This document shows positions 52,378-62,027 of a stretch of DNA of 64,000 nt, piece after piece (the first letter of the stretch is position 1; the number at the start of each line of letters is the position of its first letter). The stretch is from Leishmania infantum JPCM5 (lineage: Eukaryota > Euglenozoa > Kinetoplastea > Trypanosomatida > Trypanosomatidae). The DNA lies in contig NC_009395.2 of assembly GCF_000002875.2 (NCBI RefSeq), positions 131,501 to 195,500 of the forward strand. The letters are read 5' to 3'. The position numbers were made by a program, and so were the translations under genes. A model generated the notes under the pieces. The model did not search any database. It saw only the letters and a program-made list of their open reading frames with translations, and was not told where the DNA came from.

Positions 52378-54030
52378 TTAAGTGAATGGAAGCACCTCCG
52401 CCAGCTGAATGAGCGAGCCCGCCGCACAGCCGATCAGCAGGCACGCGCCTGTCAGCTGACCGGCCATGGCTCGCTCGCCATCGGTGGAAAGGCTTGGCGT
52501 CTCAGGGCTGTAAATCATCGAAAGCGCTCCAACAAAGCCATTCGACAAACCCATGATAATCGTGAACACATACGCGGCCGCCTTCGATGGGATCTTGTGC
52601 ACCGCGCACAGCACCAGCAGAGGAATGAAGATGATGCGTGTAATCGAGGCAATCAGGATCACCTTGCGCGACGGCCACAGCCGCCTCCAGAGGGTCAGCA
52701 AACGGCCGACGAGGTCAGCGAAGTTGTACGCCGCAATGATGAGTGTCGTGAACCATCCGTCAGCACTGTCCACAGCAACAATGATACCCGGGTACACGAG
52801 ATAGGTGGCACAGAAGGTCAGGAAACAGGCAATCATCATCGGGTAGATCTTCTTGATGACTGGCCACAGCTTCACCTCCTGCAGCAGCTCCGCTGTCGTC
52901 AGCATCCTGTCTGCGGCAGCAGGGCAGTCATTGCTGTCCCCATCAAGGTCAGCCTTCGTCTGTGTCACAACTTCGCTGCTGACTTCGCCGGAGGTCGTCT
53001 GCGGATATGCACAGTCGCATGCGACCGTTTCAGTGGCATTCACCGCAGCGCCGTCGTGGCTCCCGGGCTCAGGAGCAAACTCCTGCGTCGGCTCCGCCTC
53101 GAACCCCTCCCTGGTGAAGAAGCGGTCATCATAGAGAAGGTTGGGGTGGTGGCGCGCCCGGATACCTCTCGCTGTGACATCGCCGTGCTCCGTCTCCAGC
53201 AGCAGCTCTGCCTTCTTCTCAGAGCCGGAGTCGGCCAAGTAGCGGCAGGCAGCGCGGTCCTGCAAGCCGGCGGCGCCGTTTTTGCGACACACGCCGTCAT
53301 CGGACATCTCCTTCACAGCCTTGCGCGGGCAGTAGATGTTCGCCCATAGACCCCGGCTCGAGCGGAACTCAGCAACGTAGCGCCGCGCGTATGGATTGTA
53401 CGGCAAGATCATGAGAAGCAGCCCGGAGAGGAAGATGATGCCTATCGCCAGGCAGAAATAGATGAGGGACTGCGTCAGCACGGCGTTGTAGGTGTCGGAC
53501 ATGCTTACCTTCAAGACGATCTGCAGCACAGACACTAGAGACCCGGAAACCGCCGAACCGACCAGCATGCCAGTCATCATAATCGGAGGGCAGGGGCCGA
53601 AAAGCGCATACCCGGTGTTCTCAAAGTAGGCACGAGCAGCGCCGCCCAGGTATGCTACGATCATCAGCGCCGCGATCGCGCCGTACTCGGGAGCGTTCGT
53701 GTGCGGCATGATGAGGATGACGAGCAGTTCTATCGTCATCAACACGCAGCTCACCTCGAGACGGAAGAGCAGCGAGAAACGGCACATGAAGGAAGTCAAG
53801 TTTGTCGGCTCATGAATCGCCTGCGCCACTATGGTGACCACTGTGTAGAAGTTGAGGATGTTCCTCCAAAACACCGGCGAGAGCGCCTCTGCAGCCTTGT
53901 TGCCAGCGAGGTACTTGTAGTACTCCAGCATGAAGCTCGGGGCACTGTTGATGGCTTTGGGGCCCATCACCATGGTCACGCCGACCACAAGGCTGGTGAC
54001 AAGCATGGCCGCCTGCGGTAGCTTCGACAT
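52378..54030 (-). CDS. ENT-family nucleoside/nucleobase transporter
   Basis: 550 residues from the ATG at 54030; the frame is open upstream to 54351 but only from a TTG. It imports purines across the plasma membrane, essential because trypanosomatids cannot make purines (family knowledge). About eleven hydrophobic segments are visible, beginning near AMLVTSLVVGVTMVMGPKAI, with FWRNILNFYTVVTIVAQAI and the segment GPCPPIMMTGMLVGSAVSGS, the position that in ENT proteins lines the permeation path. A long hydrophilic loop of about 140 residues with Cys/Asp/Glu separates the first six spans from the last five, as expected for ENT topology. The second half includes LIIAAYNFADLVGRLLTLWR. The sequence looks closest to the nucleobase-type NT3/NT4 branch, which I infer and cannot confirm. 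Confidence 0.88.
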   Translation of the reverse strand: MSKLPQAAMLVTSLVVGVTMVMGPKAINSAPSFMLEYYKYLAGNKAAEALSPVFWRNILNFYTVVTIVAQAIHEPTNLTSFMCRFSLLFRLEVSCVLMTIELLVILIMPHTNAPEYGAIAALMIVAYLGGAARAYFENTGYALFGPCPPIMMTGMLVGSAVSGSLVSVLQIVLKVSMSDTYNAVLTQSLIYFCLAIGIIFLSGLLLMILPYNPYARRYVAEFRSSRGLWANIYCPRKAVKEMSDDGVCRKNGAAGLQDRAACRYLADSGSEKKAELLLETEHGDVTARGIRARHHPNLLYDDRFFTREGFEAEPTQEFAPEPGSHDGAAVNATETVACDCAYPQTTSGEVSSEVVTQTKADLDGDSNDCPAAADRMLTTAELLQEVKLWPVIKKIYPMMIACFLTFCATYLVYPGIIVAVDSADGWFTTLIIAAYNFADLVGRLLTLWRRLWPSRKVILIASITRIIFIPLLVLCAVHKIPSKAAAYVFTIIMGLSNGFVGALSMIYSPETPSLSTDGERAMAGQLTGACLLIGCAAGSLIQLAEVLPFT

Positions 54031-54810
54031 CGCTCGCACTGCGCCGTGTCTGGGGGTGATGTGGAGGGGGTCGGGTAGTTCCTGCGTGAGCAGCAGGAAT
54101 GCAATGGCTGCAAGAGGGGCGTTGTGGACGACACACCGACAACAGCAGCACCGAAACAAGGAGCACGGAGAGTCAGGGATACAGACGCAAAGAGATGCAG
54201 CGGAAAAGAAGAAGCCGCGACGAGGGGAGGTGCGACGAGCACGAACGGTGGCAACAAGGGAGGGCGGGCGTGGAAGAGCTGAGGGGCGTCTCCGAAAAGT
54301 GCTAGAAAGAGAGCGTGCCGAAAATAGAAGAGAGAGGGGGGCAAGGAACAAGATGTGAGCGGGAGCTAGCGGTTGGCGGGGAAAGGCAGAAGCGGGGATG
54401 GCGCTTTACGGAACCGCACACCCGTCTCCGTTTTTCCTCCAATCCATGAGCGAGTGTTTGTGTGTGTGTGCAAAGAGGCGGGGTGGGATGGTACGCAGCA
54501 GAGAGGAGGGCAGGGATTAGCGGACACACAGACGCAGACGCGAGGCAGTGCAGAACGGGGACAGAATCCACGTCATTCGATCCCGCAATCAAACGCCTAA
54601 GATTGGACGTGGGAGGTAGAGGAGGGGGTCCGGGGCCTTGTTGCCGCCCGAGTGTCCCATACCGAACATATACGCACATGCGCACCCGCGTGGCTGGGGT
54701 GACCCTAAGACTCGCAAAGGTCCCTCATCTTACCCGTTGCTTCGCCTGTTCGTTGCCCCCTTCTTCTCAAGTGCTGCCCAGAAGCGTCGCAGGTTGTATT
54801 GCTCTTTTCT
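54031..54810. other. Intergenic region upstream of the ENT gene
   Basis: No gene is seen. AG-rich on + near 54240-54370, thus pyrimidine-rich in the sense strand, suitable for the splice acceptor of the transporter. Confidence 0.55.
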
Positions 54811-55359
54811 ACGTGTGCGTTTCTCTGCCGTACAACACGACTTACACTCCCCACCCCACACTCGGCCGGCCACACGCCCCCATCGCGCGGTGCGAAGCAG
54901 CGCCAGACACGCGGTGCAGCAATGCGCCGACTCAGTCATCGGAGCACTGCCCACCTCCCGCCCCGCAGGTCGCCTCGCAGCCGCGCACAGCAGGCGGGTC
55001 GCCACGTCGTGCATCCCTCGCGGCGGCACCCGGGCCCACCCACCAGTAGGCAGCGTGAGGGCCGGGCGTGGGATACGCTCGGGTCGCGCACACACCCCGC
55101 CCATCACATGGACGGCACGGGCGCGTGCACGGTCACAGGCCGCCCCGACGCAGCGCCATCCAGGGCCCGGCCGCCGGCATCCGTGGGGATACATCGCTCT
55201 GGCCACCCCTACGCCATAGATGCTTGGCCCTGTCACCACCAGGGGCTGTTCAGCACTGGCAAGGATAGAACGAGAGGGAAGGGGGAGGGGGGCTGCTCGG
55301 CCTCCCAAAAGAGAAGGTGCGCGGCGGACCCTGAGATGCCACGCACGGAGATGCCCCTC
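54811..55359 (+). repeat. Dispersed GC-rich repeat, copy D
   Basis: About 548 bases, the most complete copy, from ACGTGTGCGTTTCTCTGCCG to CACGGAGATGCCCCTCA. The right end matches copy B base for base to CCTCAT. It starts about 200 bases past the stop of the GT61-like gene, so in that gene's presumed 3'UTR. Confidence 0.9.
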
Positions 55360-55560
55360 ATTATCGTGGAGGCGGCGCTGTACAGAAAGACAAAATGGAT
55401 ATGTTCTGAGGAGGGAAAAGCGGGGTGGCAGGAGACGCTCCGAGGCACATTCCCGTGTGCAACAGCACACACTGACATATATACACATACACACGCGAGC
55501 GGGGATAGTCGCATGAACTACAACAGACGGATGAGCCTGCCTATCTGCATCACCGTCGCC

Positions 55561-57504
55561 CTATGGTGGCAGGCAGCGCTCGAGATGCTGACGGACATCC
55601 GCAATAACCCGCTTTACCCTGTCGTCATCGTAGATGGCGATTTGGTCGGTGAAGCTTGGATAGCGGAAGGCGTTGACCATCCGCGCTGACGACAACAGGA
55701 GCTCTCGCTCCTCTGCCGGGTGCGCAACCGACGGGCCAAAGCGCACGTCAATCGGTGGAATAATGACAAAGTGATATTGCATAGCGCCCTCAAGGGTGAG
55801 GACGGGCTGTGTTGGCATGGAAGCAATCACCCACGGGCGGAACTCGATCACGGCGCGGCAGCGAGGTGGCGAGCGCTCCATCCACAGTGCGTGGCCGATG
55901 CCGAGCCCGTGCATGCCCACCACAATGTCCGCGTAGCGGCCCAGGTGATACTGTTGTGCAGCCGTGTGTTTTTCCAGGTATACCTCCTCCACACGGAACC
56001 CCGCCGCCCGCATCCACCCTGCATAGCGGGACGCATTAGCGATCACCCGGCTTGTGCGGTGCACGAATAGAACTCGCGGCTTATACGACAAAGACAATTG
56101 AGAAGATGTAAGCGTTCCAATGCTCCACAACGTCGAGGCCGACGAAAGCCATGCGTGCTGCAACCGCAGCCGCTCCATCTCCTGCACGGACCGATTCACT
56201 CCGTACGGCGAAGCCCGGAACTGCCGCGCGACCCAATCCTGAATACCGTAAAGAATGTCCCGCTCGAGCACGGGGAGACGGTGGGTGGTCACGAGAAGGC
56301 CGTCGCAGAAGCACAGAGTGGACGCAGTGGCCTGAGACTGTCGTCGCGGCGGCGGCGGCGACGCCATCGTGACCGTCGCATTCGCCTCCAACTCTGCACA
56401 ATGACGGGACTGCGAGCGGAAAAGAAATGAGCTGTTGTACGGAGACCCGCGGGCCAGCTCCGGCGACGAGAATGCGTTCGCCAACGCAGCGCTTAGCTCC
56501 ATCTTCCTATGTGTGTCCCCGCGGCGGTCCATCCAGTTCGACTCTGGCTGATGCAGCAGCACCGTTTGCGTGGGGATGCGCAGCAGCACGCCGTCCTGCC
56601 AGGTTTGGTAGGCGCTGCGGAGCGCCTCAAGGGCGTCGGTGACGAGGTGAAAAAAGTGGGTGGCAATCCACGCTCCATTAAGAAGCACCGCCATCGCTGG
56701 CACAACCCGCACTGCGGCTTTAGAGACGCGAGAAGACGGTCTGGAGAGCACGTCGTCCGTCAAAGGAAGAACTGTCAACCCAGCAGCCTGAAACTCGGCA
56801 ATCCCGGCACGGATGCGCGCATCCGTCAGGTAGATGCGGCCAGCGCGGAGGCACACAGGGCTGCCAGTGGCGGCGTAGCTGGCGTTCGCCAGGTAGCGCG
56901 GCGAAACTGGAATGCGGAACGCGGACGCGTTCGATGCGCTCGCCTGCTGCCAGCTAGCGGTCCTCCATGAAGGCCTCTCCGCGACGCGCGCTGCACAGTA
57001 GGCCGTCAGCGCTTCTACACTGTTAAGATGCCCCTCAGACGCGCCACCGTCGAGCGTGACGCTTTCAGGCCCGAACGCGTACGGCTGTGAGCGTGCAACC
57101 GTTGAGGGCATCTGAGACATCAGCGTGTAAGCGGCCTCGAGGGGGTCTTCGGCAGAGCGCTTGGCCGAGAAGACAAGCGCCTCTGTCAGCGGACAGCGGA
57201 AGCGACGACGAGCGTCGTCGTGCTCTTGCTGCTGGCGAAAGGCCACCATTTCATCGCCGTACCAGCCCCACCCCCACACTTGCGTCTGTGACAAGATCAC
57301 ACAACAAATGAAGAAACAAATCGTGGCCGCGATGAGAACACAAGAAAGACTTCGCGGACCGCGTAATCCTCGGCGAGCGCTCCAAAGACGGTGGCGCAGT
57401 GAGCCAACGCCAAGCGCCCCAAGCACAGCTGCGGGTGATGGTGGCTGATGATGCACGGGCGACGACTCCTCCGCTCCTCGCTTGCGAATCGACTCCAGAG
57501 TCAT
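55561..57504 (-). CDS. GT61-like glycosyltransferase, type II membrane protein
   Basis: 647 residues. A cytoplasmic basic tail precedes a single membrane span (about residues 54-74, LSCVLIAATICFFICCVILS), then a lumenal domain with N-glycosylation sequons such as NAS and NSS, the build of a Golgi enzyme. The C-terminal third has features of the GT61/DUF563 family: PRVLFVHRTSRVIANASR, GFRVEEVYLEKHTAAQQ, then ADIVVGMHGLGIGHALWM near 528-545 and AVIEFRPW. In that family the GxHGAG-type motif and the following hydrophobic-acidic segment belong to the nucleotide-sugar site; here the motif reads GMHGLGIGHALW. The central segment LNGAWIATHFFHLVTDALEA fits the conserved acceptor-side region. Members transfer xylose, GlcNAc or arabinose; the sugar used here cannot be read from sequence. 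Start is a true ATG. Confidence 0.82.
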   Translation of the reverse strand: MTLESIRKRGAEESSPVHHQPPSPAAVLGALGVGSLRHRLWSARRGLRGPRSLSCVLIAATICFFICCVILSQTQVWGWGWYGDEMVAFRQQQEHDDARRRFRCPLTEALVFSAKRSAEDPLEAAYTLMSQMPSTVARSQPYAFGPESVTLDGGASEGHLNSVEALTAYCAARVAERPSWRTASWQQASASNASAFRIPVSPRYLANASYAATGSPVCLRAGRIYLTDARIRAGIAEFQAAGLTVLPLTDDVLSRPSSRVSKAAVRVVPAMAVLLNGAWIATHFFHLVTDALEALRSAYQTWQDGVLLRIPTQTVLLHQPESNWMDRRGDTHRKMELSAALANAFSSPELARGSPYNSSFLFRSQSRHCAELEANATVTMASPPPPRRQSQATASTLCFCDGLLVTTHRLPVLERDILYGIQDWVARQFRASPYGVNRSVQEMERLRLQHAWLSSASTLWSIGTLTSSQLSLSYKPRVLFVHRTSRVIANASRYAGWMRAAGFRVEEVYLEKHTAAQQYHLGRYADIVVGMHGLGIGHALWMERSPPRCRAVIEFRPWVIASMPTQPVLTLEGAMQYHFVIIPPIDVRFGPSVAHPAEERELLLSSARMVNAFRYPSFTDQIAIYDDDRVKRVIADVRQHLERCLPP

Positions 57505-58281
57505 CCGGCTGGCTCAAGATCGACAAACAAACTCGCTAATTCACGTCGTGAGTGTATGTGTCCGTGTGTGCAGTGGCATAGCCGCAAACGTCAAGATTAT
57601 GGCAGTTAAGGGCGCCACCACTGCCATTCAGCCCCACCGCCTCTCCTCCTGCAGCTGCCTTGGTGATCGACTAGTGACCATGATACCGCCTTGGAACGGA
57701 GAAAGGGAAGACAGGTGTGGAGTGTGTTACCAGTAGGGAAAAGGAGATGGCACGCGGAGTAAAGGTGCCTTGTGTGAACAACGCCCTCGCCCTTTTACGC
57801 GACGAGACAGCAGCGCGTCAAGATGCAGCCACTGGTCACCTCCCATGGATTCAACAGAGCATCACCAAGCCACTAGAAAAGGTGGTGCATTCCGCCACGA
57901 AGATACTGCCACTGGGCTGCGGTAGGACCAGCAGTAAGCATCGCTACGTGGAGCGGAGGACTTGTCACGTCACGGAAGCGAGGGAGAGACTCCGTCATCG
58001 CGGTGCCAGATACCTCGCCGCTGTTGCTTGCTTGCTTTTTTTTGTGCACAACAGAGAGAGAGACACATGAGCCAGTGCGCCCCCGTCTGCGTATATGTCT
58101 TAGTTACTCGAAAGGGGAGCGGAGAAAAGGGGGTGCGCGCTGTTCAACGTCGGCATCGAGACGGCACGTCAGATGCAGCTCAGTATGCACAAACTCGGCC
58201 TGTACCGCAGGCACCTTCGCTCGTCGAGCCGCTACCGCCACCCCTCACTTTCCATTAGTTTGCAGAACGCTCGCAAACGCA
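57505..58281. other. Intergenic region between the GT61-like and PUS10 genes
   Basis: No gene is seen. Mixed sequence that probably carries the 5' leader of the glycosyltransferase gene and the 3'UTR of PUS10. Confidence 0.6.
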
Positions 58282-60507
58282 TCATTCTTGGTCGAAGTCG
58301 TGTATGGCCATCCCAACGACATCCAACTGAATGATGTCCGTGCGGGCATTCAGCAGCATGCCCAAGTGCGGCGTCGTGCGACCCATATCACCGTGCACAA
58401 ACTCCTTCACATAGGTTCCAGCCTGAGTTTCGAGATCGAGCAGGAACCAATGCGTGTTGAGAGGCGTCAGCCTCATCGAGTGAATCAGCCGCGGCCGACG
58501 ATGCAGCGAGCGTCGGTGCAGCACACGCAGGGGCGTCTTCTGCTGGATCGGCAAGTCCCTCATAGCGTGAATGGTACGCACATGGGGGTCGGTAGCCACG
58601 TCGTCGATGGCACGGCTAGACCAGATGACGCAGCGATACTGCTTCACCTTGCTCTCCGAATGACGGGCGAGGCGGACGGTGATGTCCGCATCCGTCCGAC
58701 GCAGCTGACGCACTTCTACGCTGCCCTCGTGGCTGGAGCAAATGGACGCCTCGAGGCGGCGCAGATCTTCCTCGGTGAAGCGCTCACGGATCGGCGAAAC
58801 AAACTCCAGCACAAACGGCCGCCCCTCACCGAGCATCCGCACATCCACATCCTCGCGGCCGGCGCTGTGAAACTTGTAGCGATTGTAGCCGAAGACGAGG
58901 TTGGATGAGGCGACGGACGGGGTGACAGCCTGCCAGCGTGTGGCGTGGGCGCCGCGCTCTACCGCCAGAGGTGCAGCTGATGTCAATTCCCCTTCGTCTC
59001 TGGCGGGCAACGCGGGCGACTCCGCTGTCTCGGGAGGCAGGGCAGGCATATCCGGAAAGAAGAAGGGCAGCAGCGGGTTTGCGATGACCTCCTGGAGAGA
59101 GAATGAGCCGATGCGCTGCCCATTCAGGAACCACGGAGACTGTGACATGTTGCGCATCATTTTGCGATAGCTTCCCATGAGGTAGATGTTCGTGTGATGC
59201 AGTCGGCAGGAGACTCTGGCTGCCTGCCGGGCAGTCGTTCGACAATCCTCTTGTCCTTCCTCTCTCGCGGCCGTCGCTGTCGCCGGCATCCATCCGGCCT
59301 TGGTAAGATACGGCACTGCATAGTCGTAGATGACGCTGTACGGAAGCACCTCGGTAGAGCGGTTTCCGCAGTACGCAGAGGGCATGTGCCCATCGGTGAT
59401 CAGACCCTCCGTGGCGTGATGACGACAAAACACTTCTCCGACGAGGCTCTCACTTGCCCCGCTGTAGCGGAACGCTTGCAGCGCGACGAGAGCAGGCCTG
59501 GTTCCGCCGCGATCTGGAGCAGCCGCCCTAGAAGAGCTCGCCGACCCAGAAACAACGGCAGTCACCGCGGTTCGTGCGCGCTTGATGACGGGCTCTCCTG
59601 CAGCGGCCTCCTTTCCCGCCTCTCTCGCATGATCTGGCAGCGTCGCCCCAACGGCGTCGACATACACGGCGAGCCCAGGAAGCTGCGTGGTTCTCCTGAT
59701 GGCTGCCGCCGACACGCTTGAGGCCGCTACATCGTCGTGTGAGTACAACAGATAGGGAAGAATGCGTGCACGCAAATCGCTCATGTAAAAGTCCTTGAAA
59801 TTGCTCAGCTCCTCCTTCACGACCGACGACGGCAACGGTCTTTCCGTGCCTGTTCCTTTGAGGTCGAAGTAACGGGTTGCCACAGCCAGCCACGTGAAAG
59901 TGAAGCTACGGTTAATGTTCACGTTGATGGTGATGGCCTCAGAATCGTAAAACGGGCTTGCCCGCACTGCAGCCGCCGCCAAAGGGGCGTGAATGAGGTC
60001 GATGAACTGGTACAGTCCCATGCACGCAACACACAACCACGATACTGCGTATTTGGGAGCAGTATCACCCCCAAGCATACCATGCGCCGTGGACGCTGCA
60101 GCTGTGGTCTCCTCCACTTCAGGTGCGCCAGCCGGACGTGGCGCTTGCAGACCGTCTGCTGTGGTGACAGTCGGTTGTAGGGCGCCGCGAAAGTAGCGAC
60201 GCGCGCTCCGAGGAGTCTCATGGACGAGAGTGAACAGTGGATGGTGGTCATCGTCCAGCATCGGCACTGTATCGTCGGAAGGGGCAGAGACGACTCCTGA
60301 TGCGAGAGAAGGCGGAAGCTGCCCCATCGCTCGTGGAGGAGGGTAATCGAACAGCATTGACATTCGAAGAGCACACTGGTAGCATAGGGCATCTTTCGGC
60401 CAGGCAGTGCGGCCAGATGCTGCAGTCACGGCGGCAGCAGACATGAAGATTTTCAGCGTGTCGAGAGAGAAACAGCGGCTTTTGCAATAAATCAGAGCGG
60501 CACCCAT
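58282..60507 (-). CDS. PUS10: tRNA pseudouridine synthase PUS10
   Basis: 741 residues from the ATG; the open frame reaches 60561 only through a GTG. PUS10 makes pseudouridine 54/55 in the T loop of tRNAs. Two CxxC pairs near the N-terminus (C42/C45 in LCYQCALRM and C159/C162 in WLCVACMGL) form the zinc-binding part of the THUMP-containing domain. The catalytic domain shows SAGREDVDVRMLGEGRPFVL near residues 547-566 with the active-site Asp region, QKTPLRVLHRR, and the late motif TQAGTYVKEFVHGDMGRTTP plus IIQLDVVGM at the end. Low-complexity inserts (about residues 110-145, 300-335 and 400-425) make it longer than the human protein. Another ATG at 60444 is possible. Family assignment is very secure. 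Confidence 0.94.
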   Translation of the reverse strand: MGAALIYCKSRCFSLDTLKIFMSAAAVTAASGRTAWPKDALCYQCALRMSMLFDYPPPRAMGQLPPSLASGVVSAPSDDTVPMLDDDHHPLFTLVHETPRSARRYFRGALQPTVTTADGLQAPRPAGAPEVEETTAAASTAHGMLGGDTAPKYAVSWLCVACMGLYQFIDLIHAPLAAAAVRASPFYDSEAITINVNINRSFTFTWLAVATRYFDLKGTGTERPLPSSVVKEELSNFKDFYMSDLRARILPYLLYSHDDVAASSVSAAAIRRTTQLPGLAVYVDAVGATLPDHAREAGKEAAAGEPVIKRARTAVTAVVSGSASSSRAAAPDRGGTRPALVALQAFRYSGASESLVGEVFCRHHATEGLITDGHMPSAYCGNRSTEVLPYSVIYDYAVPYLTKAGWMPATATAAREEGQEDCRTTARQAARVSCRLHHTNIYLMGSYRKMMRNMSQSPWFLNGQRIGSFSLQEVIANPLLPFFFPDMPALPPETAESPALPARDEGELTSAAPLAVERGAHATRWQAVTPSVASSNLVFGYNRYKFHSAGREDVDVRMLGEGRPFVLEFVSPIRERFTEEDLRRLEASICSSHEGSVEVRQLRRTDADITVRLARHSESKVKQYRCVIWSSRAIDDVATDPHVRTIHAMRDLPIQQKTPLRVLHRRSLHRRPRLIHSMRLTPLNTHWFLLDLETQAGTYVKEFVHGDMGRTTPHLGMLLNARTDIIQLDVVGMAIHDFDQE

Positions 60508-60587
60508 GCGTGCCGTGTGTGTGCGTGTGTTTTCATGGCGATGATGGGAAAACGTGACCACAAAAAAAAGGGAGGTGCAGAGAAGAA

Positions 60588-60633
<46 letters not shown>

Positions 60634-62027
60634 CTGCGCGACACGGAAGACAGCAGCACAGAAGAGAACTCATGTCTGCGCGCCGATACCAGTGCAGTTA
60701 TGTTCTCCTGCATGCCCTCTGGGCACCTCTTGTTCCGCCCGAGCGGCAACGCAACCATACCGCATAAGTGGTCAGTGGCATACCGCATATTCTTTTGCTT
60801 GGGGTGTTGCCTTGCAGCGTACGAGGAAGAAGAGGCAAAACGAGGTCTCAAACCTCTTTATGATTCCTTTGTGTTGTTTGGGTATTCGCTCACGTTTCTC
60901 GTAGGCTCCCTCGCCCCCTATCGAGCTATGAGAGAGAGGGGGGCTGGAAGTGCAATCCTACCCCTCCCCCCTCACCTACCCTCTCCAAGATCGCAGCTGC
61001 CAGGGGGTTTTGATGGCTTCGCCGGGAGAGAGGAAGGGGCGGGTGGATTGAACGCACGCTGCGTACACGCTGCTTTGGCAACGTCACCCTTCACATAGTT
61101 CTTTGTCACCGCCTTGCGATGCACTGCATTGCTGGCAATCCCGCCTTCTTCCCCGAGCCCCCTCCCGGCGACACACCTCTCGTGTCATCGTAGCTGTGGT
61201 GACGGTCAGGGAAAAGATAAGGCACTAGGGTACGGCGCTCCTGTAGCCCCGCATCACCCACCGATACGCTTCTGTCATAGCACGCAAACACAAGCGTGAG
61301 CGGGCATGTGCGCGCACACGTGTGCACATCACCCTCTCGGTGTTGTCTGCCTCCTCCCCTTCTCTCTCGGTGTTGCGTGTTTAATCGAGCTTCACCAAAC
61401 AAGGAGTAGCCGAGCGCAGCTGTGCGTCGAAGACAGCGATCACACAGGTTAGCAGCATTGCCACAGGCGCACGCGAGGGAAACACATAGAAAGTGTTTCG
61501 AGAGCAAGGCGAACAGGAGTGGCACCACAGGTTGTCTTTACATGTGCTTCCCCAGACACATGGACACGCATTCACGAGGAGTGGCATTCATCCCTTTCCA
61601 AACAAAAAAAGACCCCGGCTATATTTGCTTCCTGTTCCGATGCCGTGACACGCACGCACGCACACACATTGAGGTCCTCGTTTCACGTCGACAGAAAAGT
61701 TCAGCAAGGGGCACGCAAAGAAGGCTATTCGGCAGCCATCCGATAGAGGAGAGAAATGCAGAGCCGGAGTTCCCGCGGCAGCTGCCGCTTCCCCTGAGGA
61801 AGAGTGCAGCATCTGAAAACAAAAAAAAAAAGATCAGGAAAGCCTTCGATGATGGGAGAGAGGGAGGAAGAGGGAGAGGCTAAATATCATTTCCGCGATG
61901 CAAACCTCTGCGCGCAAGGCGAATGGAAAAAGGAAGCATAAATCGATGGCAGTTGCAGAGCTGATCTTCACACGTCGTTTTTCTCCTTTGAGTCTCACGA
62001 ATGCATAGTAGTTTAGCTGGTCGGCCT
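60508..62027. other. Intergenic region upstream of PUS10
   Basis: No gene is seen. It contains a long GT tract (60591-60632), A runs near 61818 and 61600, and mixed sequence that forms the 3'UTR of the APC transporter gene. Confidence 0.6.
60591..60632. repeat. (TG)21 microsatellite
   Basis: Uninterrupted TG of about 42 bases, the longest dinucleotide tract in the window, just upstream of the PUS10 start. Confidence 0.92.

Noticed and set aside
54031..54351. Upstream in-frame extension of the ENT transporter
   Set aside because: No ATG in the extension; it begins at TTG, and the first ATG at 54030 leads directly into a normal ENT N-terminus.
60591..60632. Regular short repeat considered as a CRISPR-like array
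   Set aside because: Plain TG dinucleotide tract without spacers, in a eukaryotic genome.
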